Assembly: GCF_003350005.1 (NCBI RefSeq)
Contig: NZ_QLKS01000002.1
Location: 496,001-560,000 of the forward strand
Reading direction: 5' to 3'
Length of the DNA: 64,000 bases
From: Psychrobacter proteolyticus
GTDB taxonomy: Bacteria; Pseudomonadota; Gammaproteobacteria; Pseudomonadales; Moraxellaceae
This document shows, piece after piece, positions 59,080 to 64,000 of the stretch. The notes below the pieces were generated by a model. That model searched no databases and was not told the origin of the DNA. It worked only from the letters and a program-made list of their open reading frames with translations. Position 1 is the first letter of the stretch. The number at the start of each line of letters is the position of its first letter. The position numbers and the translations under genes were made by a program.

Positions 59080-60423
59080 ATGAAAATTCATCGTCCACAT
59101 TTATTAAAGCATACTTTTAATGTCATGAACCGTGTTCGCCAAACAGCGAGCGTAGCAGGTCTGTCTGCGCTAAGAGTGGCAAAAGGTGAGAAACCTGACG
59201 CGATGCTACTCAAAGAAACCTTTGAGCAGTTAGGTACGACTTATATCAAAATCGGTCAATTTATCGCCAGTACGCCGTCATTGTTTCCACGTGATTATGT
59301 CAAGGCTTTCCAGAGCTGCTTGGATCAAACCACGCCATTGTCTTATGCTTATATCGAGCAAGTGCTAAAAGAAGAGCTAGCGACTGACGGCATGACACTT
59401 GATGATACGTTTGCGCATATTGACTCAGAGCCACTAGCATCAGCTTCTATCGCTCAAGTTCATGCGGCACGTCTGCACAATGGCGATGAAGTGGTGCTAA
59501 AGGTACAAAAACCTGGCGTCGAGACTATCATGCAGACTGATTTAGGCGTATTGCATGGCGTAACTAAGCTACTTGAAATACTGATGCCATCGATGAAGTT
59601 TGCGAGTATTGCGCCGATTATTGATGAGATTCGCATGCGTATGCTTGCCGAGACTGACTTTATCGCTGAAGCCCAGAACATCCGCGATTTTCAGCAGTTC
59701 TTAGCGGTATCAGGTAATACTCGTGTCGTTGCACCAACTGTCTATGAAAAGCTGACTACCAAGCGTGTCCTAACAATGAGCCGTCTATATGGCGTCTCTA
59801 TGGTCGATGAGTCACTCATGCGCCAATACTGTGCAGATCCTGCGCAAGTCATGGCAGACACTCTAAACACATGGTTTGCCAGTCTCATGTTATGCAATAG
59901 TTTCCATGCGGATCTACATGCTGGTAATCTAATGCTATTGACTGATGGCCGTATTGGATTTTTGGATTTTGGTATCGTCGGTAAGCTCAAAGCTGAGAGC
60001 TGGCGTGCATGTATGGGCATGATGCAAGCCATGCAAGACAGTGACTATCAAGCCATGGCTCGCCATATGATTGATATGGAGATGACGCATGGTGGCAATA
60101 AAGTCGATGTGGCTGCACTGGGGAATGACTTGCAACGAATGATGACAACCATCATGGCAGAAGATAAGACCTTTACCAGTGGTGTACCGTTTAATAGTAA
60201 AGAACAAGCCGATGAGCTGAATAAAATGATGCTTGAGATTGTTGAGGTTGGTAAACGTCATGGCATCCATTTCCCACGCGACTTTGCTCTATTAACCAAA
60301 CAGATGTTGTATTTTGATCGGTTTATGCGTACGCTAGCTCCAGATATGGATATGTTTAGCGATCAGCGGGTACAAATGCTAGGACAGGATACGGTAGATA
60401 CGCCAACGTTAGACGTATTATAG
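59080..60423 (+). CDS. ABC1/UbiB-family atypical kinase
   Basis: A 447-residue protein of the AarF/ABC1/UbiB family. The KxGQ motif (YIKIGQFIASTPSLFP) is followed by the Ala-rich loop ASASIAQVHAA and VVLKVQKPGV with the ATP lysine. HADLHAGNLML and LDFGIVG supply catalytic and metal residues. Start at ATG 59080; a TTG three codons upstream is in frame. True UbiB proteins end with two membrane spans, which I do not see here, so a lipid-linked ABC1 kinase outside ubiquinone synthesis is possible. No ubiE/ubiJ neighbours. Confidence 0.85.
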   Translation: MKIHRPHLLKHTFNVMNRVRQTASVAGLSALRVAKGEKPDAMLLKETFEQLGTTYIKIGQFIASTPSLFPRDYVKAFQSCLDQTTPLSYAYIEQVLKEELATDGMTLDDTFAHIDSEPLASASIAQVHAARLHNGDEVVLKVQKPGVETIMQTDLGVLHGVTKLLEILMPSMKFASIAPIIDEIRMRMLAETDFIAEAQNIRDFQQFLAVSGNTRVVAPTVYEKLTTKRVLTMSRLYGVSMVDESLMRQYCADPAQVMADTLNTWFASLMLCNSFHADLHAGNLMLLTDGRIGFLDFGIVGKLKAESWRACMGMMQAMQDSDYQAMARHMIDMEMTHGGNKVDVAALGNDLQRMMTTIMAEDKTFTSGVPFNSKEQADELNKMMLEIVEVGKRHGIHFPRDFALLTKQMLYFDRFMRTLAPDMDMFSDQRVQMLGQDTVDTPTLDVL

Positions 60424-60551
60424 TTTTCTATAATAACTTTATGCTGGCCTAATACATCTGATAACTTCTCTATTTCTGCGTTTATTTATTACTGCTTTTG
60501 ACTGTCTAACACAAAGGATTGTGTGCTAATTGCCGCAAAAATGGCTCTGTC

Positions 60552-61817
60552 ATGATGACTGCTTTTAAAAGCCGTATGGTCCCGACGATTACTAACGAAG
60601 CTGCCATTGCCTGTATCGGTATGTACTGCATGGCAGTCGTCATGGGTTATGGCCGCTTTCTTTTTACCGCCACCTTACCTGATATTATGGTGCAATTGTC
60701 GCTATCAACGACGATTGCTGGCTGGCTGGCATCAATCAATTATATCGGTTACTTTATTGGCGCTCTTATCGCCATGTTTGTACCTCAGCGCTCGACATGG
60801 CAGGCGATGACGCTGTGGGCGATTATCAGTGTTGTCACCACGATGTTACTCGTCATACCAAATATGTCGCTCACGCTATGGTATATCATTCGCTTAATTG
60901 CAGGCATTGCAAGTGGTGTGGCGATGATTCTAAGCTCATCTTTTGTGATTCAAACCCTTAGCCCTGAGCGCCGTTCTGTATTATCAGCAGTCCACTATGC
61001 AGGTATTGGCGTTGGTATTAGCGCTTCTGCCATAGTGACATGGTGTCTATTAAAATTAGGCTATCACTTCGATGTAATTTGGCTAGTAGCAGGCGTCACC
61101 AGTTTACCGCTGATATGGCTACTGTATGCAGTAAAACCGAGACAGGTAGAGACTGTTGATTCGCAACAGATTGATGTTAAACAGCAAGTGTCAGTGCACC
61201 AGGCCTATTTGAACTTTAAACGCTCCTTATATGAGGCCATCTCTGGACATCATAAAGCGCTTACTTTACTTTTCGTCAGCTACGTACTGGCAGGGTTTGG
61301 TTATATTAGCTCAGCGACTTTTTTACCAGTCATGGCAGCGCAGCGTCTAACGACACAGACGTATGCTGGATTGATGATTTGGTTGGTCGTTGGTATTTTT
61401 GCGATGTTGTCAAACCCTCTATGGGGCGCGCTTGCTAAACGTATCGGTGAGATAAAAACCTTAATGGGGCTAACAGTATTGCAAGCATTTGGCATGTGCT
61501 TGCCGATATGGTTTGATGGTGCACTTGGATTATATGGCAATGCTGCGATTTTGGGATTGACCTTTGTCGGTATGGTATCGATGACACTGACTTTATTTAA
61601 AAACATCAACCCTGCCTATTCTAATTTACTGATTGCTTTGGCAACGTTGGCTTATGCATTGGGGCAGTTTTTGGGACCTTTGGTGACAGTGGCACTGGCA
61701 GGGAAGGATGGCAATTTCAATGCAGGGTTGCTTGTCGCTGCTATCGGATTAATGATCGGATTTGTACTATTGGTATGGTTTCGTCGACAGTCGCCAAAGA
61801 CAGCTAAGATCGTCTAA
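60552..61817 (+). CDS. YbfB/YjiJ-family MFS transporter
   Basis: A 421-residue MFS permease with 12 predicted spans. The start MMTAFKSRM at 60552 is chosen because the frame's earlier opening codon is only TTG (60519) and the 11 codons between are not protein-like; the ribosome binding site is weak. The MGYGRFLFTATLPDIM motif in span 1 and LASINYIGYFIGAL in span 2 identify the YbfB/YjiJ (DUF1228) family. Substrate unknown. Its stop overlaps that of the convergent Lrp-type gene by 4 bases. Confidence 0.85.
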   Translation: MMTAFKSRMVPTITNEAAIACIGMYCMAVVMGYGRFLFTATLPDIMVQLSLSTTIAGWLASINYIGYFIGALIAMFVPQRSTWQAMTLWAIISVVTTMLLVIPNMSLTLWYIIRLIAGIASGVAMILSSSFVIQTLSPERRSVLSAVHYAGIGVGISASAIVTWCLLKLGYHFDVIWLVAGVTSLPLIWLLYAVKPRQVETVDSQQIDVKQQVSVHQAYLNFKRSLYEAISGHHKALTLLFVSYVLAGFGYISSATFLPVMAAQRLTTQTYAGLMIWLVVGIFAMLSNPLWGALAKRIGEIKTLMGLTVLQAFGMCLPIWFDGALGLYGNAAILGLTFVGMVSMTLTLFKNINPAYSNLLIALATLAYALGQFLGPLVTVALAGKDGNFNAGLLVAAIGLMIGFVLLVWFRRQSPKTAKIV

Positions 61818-62302
61818 ACCACGCTACGGCTAAATACTTCTCGTAATTCAAAACTGGTATGAACTTGGGCCACGCCTTCGATACGATTGAGGCGATGTAA
61901 TAAAAACTCTTCATAATGTGTCATATCACGTACTCTAACCTTAATCAGATAGTCTTCGGTGCGACCTGTGACAATACTACAGCTAATGACTTCCTCAAAG
62001 CTCTGAACTTTGCGTTCAAATTGCTCAAAACGTTCTGCTGTATGACGATCCATGCTAATAGCAATAAACACGGCTAGCGGATAGCCAAGTTTTTGCGCAT
62101 CGGTTTTGGTATGGTAGCCAGTGATAATGTTTGCATCTTCTAAGCGTTTGATACGACGTGCGCAAGGGGTGGCAGACAGGTTGACGCGTTCAGCGAGTTC
62201 AGTAATGCTCATACGCGCCTGTGTTTGCAATAAGCGTAGCAACTGTCTATCTATCTCGTCTATATCTGCAGTCCCTGTACTATCAATATGATTATCTGGC
62301 AT
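61814..62302 (-). CDS. Lrp/AsnC-family regulator
   Basis: A 162-residue feast/famine regulator. An N-terminal helix-turn-helix (MSITELAERVNLSATPCARRIKRLEDANII, about 31-60) is followed by an RAM ligand domain with CSIVTGRTEDYLIKVRV. Such proteins sense amino acids. It is divergent from leuA across 221 bp, which suggests it may control leuA or the convergent MFS gene; that is inference. AGGCTTAAG precedes the ATG. Confidence 0.9.
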   Translation of the reverse strand: MPDNHIDSTGTADIDEIDRQLLRLLQTQARMSITELAERVNLSATPCARRIKRLEDANIITGYHTKTDAQKLGYPLAVFIAISMDRHTAERFEQFERKVQSFEEVISCSIVTGRTEDYLIKVRVRDMTHYEEFLLHRLNRIEGVAQVHTSFELREVFSRSVV

Positions 62303-62523
62303 TTCTTAAGCCTTAATAGTGAATTTATTCGATTATAATGTCTAAATTGTGTTTTTCCACTAAAATAACAGAAAATAAAGTAAAAGAAAGCAGGTTTCTC
62401 TCTGTTAAACTTTGATATTATTATGGTATGAACACTAGTTATCTCGTATGATAAATACTGATCTAATCAACAGCTAATCGCCTAGCTAAATATATAAATA
62501 ACCATATCATCTAAGGATTGATT

Positions 62524-64000
62524 ATGTCTGACCAAGCCACGCACACTGTAGCCACAGGGACTGCAAAGATCACATCAAAAAGTGCCGATTTTGACTTCCG
62601 TAAATACCGTCCATTTGCATTTGCGCCATCGCTGCCAGATCGTACTTGGCCAAGCAAGACGATTGAGAAGTCACCGATATGGGCAAGTGTGGATCTGCGT
62701 GATGGTAACCAAGCACTGATTGATCCGATGACCATTGAACAAAAAATGCGCTTCTTTAAGACCTTAGTAGATGTTGGTTTTAAAGAGATTGAGATTGGTT
62801 TCCCGTCAGCGGCGCAGGTAGAGTTTGACTTTGCGCGTAAGCTTATCGAAGAAAACCACGTACCTGAAGATGTAACGCTACAAGTATTGGTACAAGCGCG
62901 CGAGCATTTGATTGCCCGTACTTTTGAATCATTAAAAGGTGCGAAACGTGCGGTTGTCCATGTCTATAACTCAACCAGCCGTGTACAACGCGAAAAAGTC
63001 TATGGCAAAGATAAAGCTGAAATCAAAGAGATTGCGATTACAGGCGCCAAGCTATTACAAGAATATGCAGCAAAGTATCCTGAGACAGATTGGGTATTTC
63101 AGTACTCGCCAGAGAGCTTTAGCCAGACAGAAACTGAATATGCAGTAGAGGTTTGCGATGCAGTGTGTGATGTGTGGCAACCACAGCAAGGTCAGGAAGT
63201 TATTTTTAACTTGCCAGCGACGGTCGAGGCTTCTATGCCCAATGTCTTTGCTGATCAAGTAGAGTACTTCTGCCGTAATTTAGCCCAGCGTGAGCACGTG
63301 ATTGTAAGCTTGCATACTCATAATGACCGTGGCTGTGCGGTAGCGGCAGCTGAATTGGGCGTACTTGCAGGTGCGGATCGTATCGAAGGCACATTGCTTG
63401 GTAACGGTGAGCGTACAGGGAATATGGATATCATGGTCATGGCCATGAACTTGTTTAGCCAAGGTATCGATCCTGAGCTTGATTTTAGCAATATGAGCGA
63501 AATCGTACAGGTTGTGAGCGAATGCAATAACTTACCATTGCACCCACGTCATCCTTATGTAGGCGAGTTGGTCTTCACGGCATTTAGTGGCTCACATCAA
63601 GATGCTATCAAAAAATCTCTTGATTACAATGAAAGCAATCAGAGCGAAACGGATAATGTCTGGGACGTGGCTTATCTACCCATCGATCCTGCGCATATTG
63701 GCCGTAGCTACCAAGACGTGGTACGTATCAATAGCCAATCGGGTAAAGGCGGCGTCGCATATATCTTGCAGCGTAATTACGGTTTCAACTTACCACGTTG
63801 GATGCAGATTGACTTTAGCCGTGTGGTACAAAAGCAAGCTGAAGCGGCTGCACGCGAGCTGCAGAATGATGAAATCTTGCAGACCTTTGAAGATACTTAC
63901 TTACAGCAGGGCAAGTTTGAACTGCTAGACTATAGCGTCAACAATAAAGGCGGCGCAGTTTACTTTAGTGGTCAAGTACAGATGAATAGCGATACTATTG
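62524..64000 (+). CDS. leuA: 2-Isopropylmalate synthase (partial, runs off window)
   Basis: First committed step of leucine synthesis, condensing acetyl-CoA and 2-oxoisovalerate. AAGGAT precedes ATG 62524. The catalytic barrel motif DLRDGNQAL (D57, R59) and metal ligands H264 and H266 (LHTHNDRG) are present, as is LGNGERTGN. The wording DLRDGNQ rather than TLRDGEQ, and the N-terminal [20 protein letters not shown], place it in the long LeuA2-type branch known from fungi and actinobacteria. The 492 codons in the window are open; the C-terminal regulatory domain continues past 64000. Confidence 0.95.
   Translation, partial: MSDQATHTVATGTAKITSKSADFDFRKYRPFAFAPSLPDRTWPSKTIEKSPIWASVDLRDGNQALIDPMTIEQKMRFFKTLVDVGFKEIEIGFPSAAQVEFDFARKLIEENHVPEDVTLQVLVQAREHLIARTFESLKGAKRAVVHVYNSTSRVQREKVYGKDKAEIKEIAITGAKLLQEYAAKYPETDWVFQYSPESFSQTETEYAVEVCDAVCDVWQPQQGQEVIFNLPATVEASMPNVFADQVEYFCRNLAQREHVIVSLHTHNDRGCAVAAAELGVLAGADRIEGTLLGNGERTGNMDIMVMAMNLFSQGIDPELDFSNMSEIVQVVSECNNLPLHPRHPYVGELVFTAFSGSHQDAIKKSLDYNESNQSETDNVWDVAYLPIDPAHIGRSYQDVVRINSQSGKGGVAYILQRNYGFNLPRWMQIDFSRVVQKQAEAAARELQNDEILQTFEDTYLQQGKFELLDYSVNNKGGAVYFSGQVQMNSDTI

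Noticed and set aside
62428..62451. Seven-codon frame ending Leu-Val before leuA as a possible attenuator leader
   Set aside because: Only one Leu codon, no ribosome binding site, no terminator hairpin after it.

Overview
The window looks like ordinary chromosome from a gammaproteobacterium of the Moraxellaceae, most likely Psychrobacter or a close relative. This is an inference from protein style (Asn/Asp/Gln/Ser-rich linkers, acidic extensions), AT-rich gaps and gene content; no rRNA or other marker is present to prove it. The bamD / rluD / pgeF order is the one found in Escherichia coli. I see no prophage, CRISPR array, intact insertion sequence, rRNA or tRNA. The only mobile-type element is a 175-bp palindromic MITE-like sequence at 43241-43415.

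Layout. 0.3-6.9 kb: dnaG, bamD, rluD, pgeF. 6.9-9.8 kb: a YeeE/YedE sulfur transporter, a flavodoxin-fold protein and a 41-residue lipoprotein gene. 10-25.7 kb: a purine-catabolism island. It has xdhA-xdhB-xdhC-guaD on the plus strand, then uraD-uraH-puuD-puuE-alc-allA on the minus strand, a RutR-like TetR-family regulator, and a xanthine/urate-type NCS2 permease. 25.9-29.7 kb: tolQ-tolR-tolA-tolB, with no pal beside them. 30.3-36.5 kb: an AzgA-type purine permease, then putA followed by a separate gene for the C-terminal domain normally fused to long PutA proteins. 36.5-46.7 kb: roxA-like JmjC oxygenase, a small lipoprotein, purB, mnmA, ispF, grxD, an unknown gene, mnmG and an AEC transporter. 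46.7-54.6 kb (all minus strand): a small membrane protein, a luciferase-like monooxygenase, a membrane PQQ dehydrogenase (gcd), a CysB-family regulator and katG. 55.2-64 kb: an AmpG-like permease, prmC, a MoeB/HesA-type adenylyltransferase, an ABC1/UbiB-family kinase, an MFS permease, an Lrp/AsnC regulator, and leuA running off the right edge.

The purine genes encode a continuous route: guanine to xanthine (GuaD), to urate (XdhAB with XdhC), to 5-hydroxyisourate (PuuD, a membrane protein with a C-terminal cytochrome c domain), to OHCU (UraH), to allantoin (UraD), to allantoate (PuuE), to ureidoglycolate (Alc), to glyoxylate (AllA), releasing urea twice. A TGACYA-N2-TRGTCA palindrome occurs upstream of xdhA, between uraD and the TetR gene, and upstream of the permease. 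It closely resembles the recalled E. coli RutR operator, so the three units probably form one regulon under the TetR-family protein at 23252-23917.

Other points of note are the split PutA, a short leader ORF plus terminator-like hairpin ahead of putA, a 12-bp minisatellite inside puuD, and unusual extensions on DnaG, BamD, RluD and XdhB.
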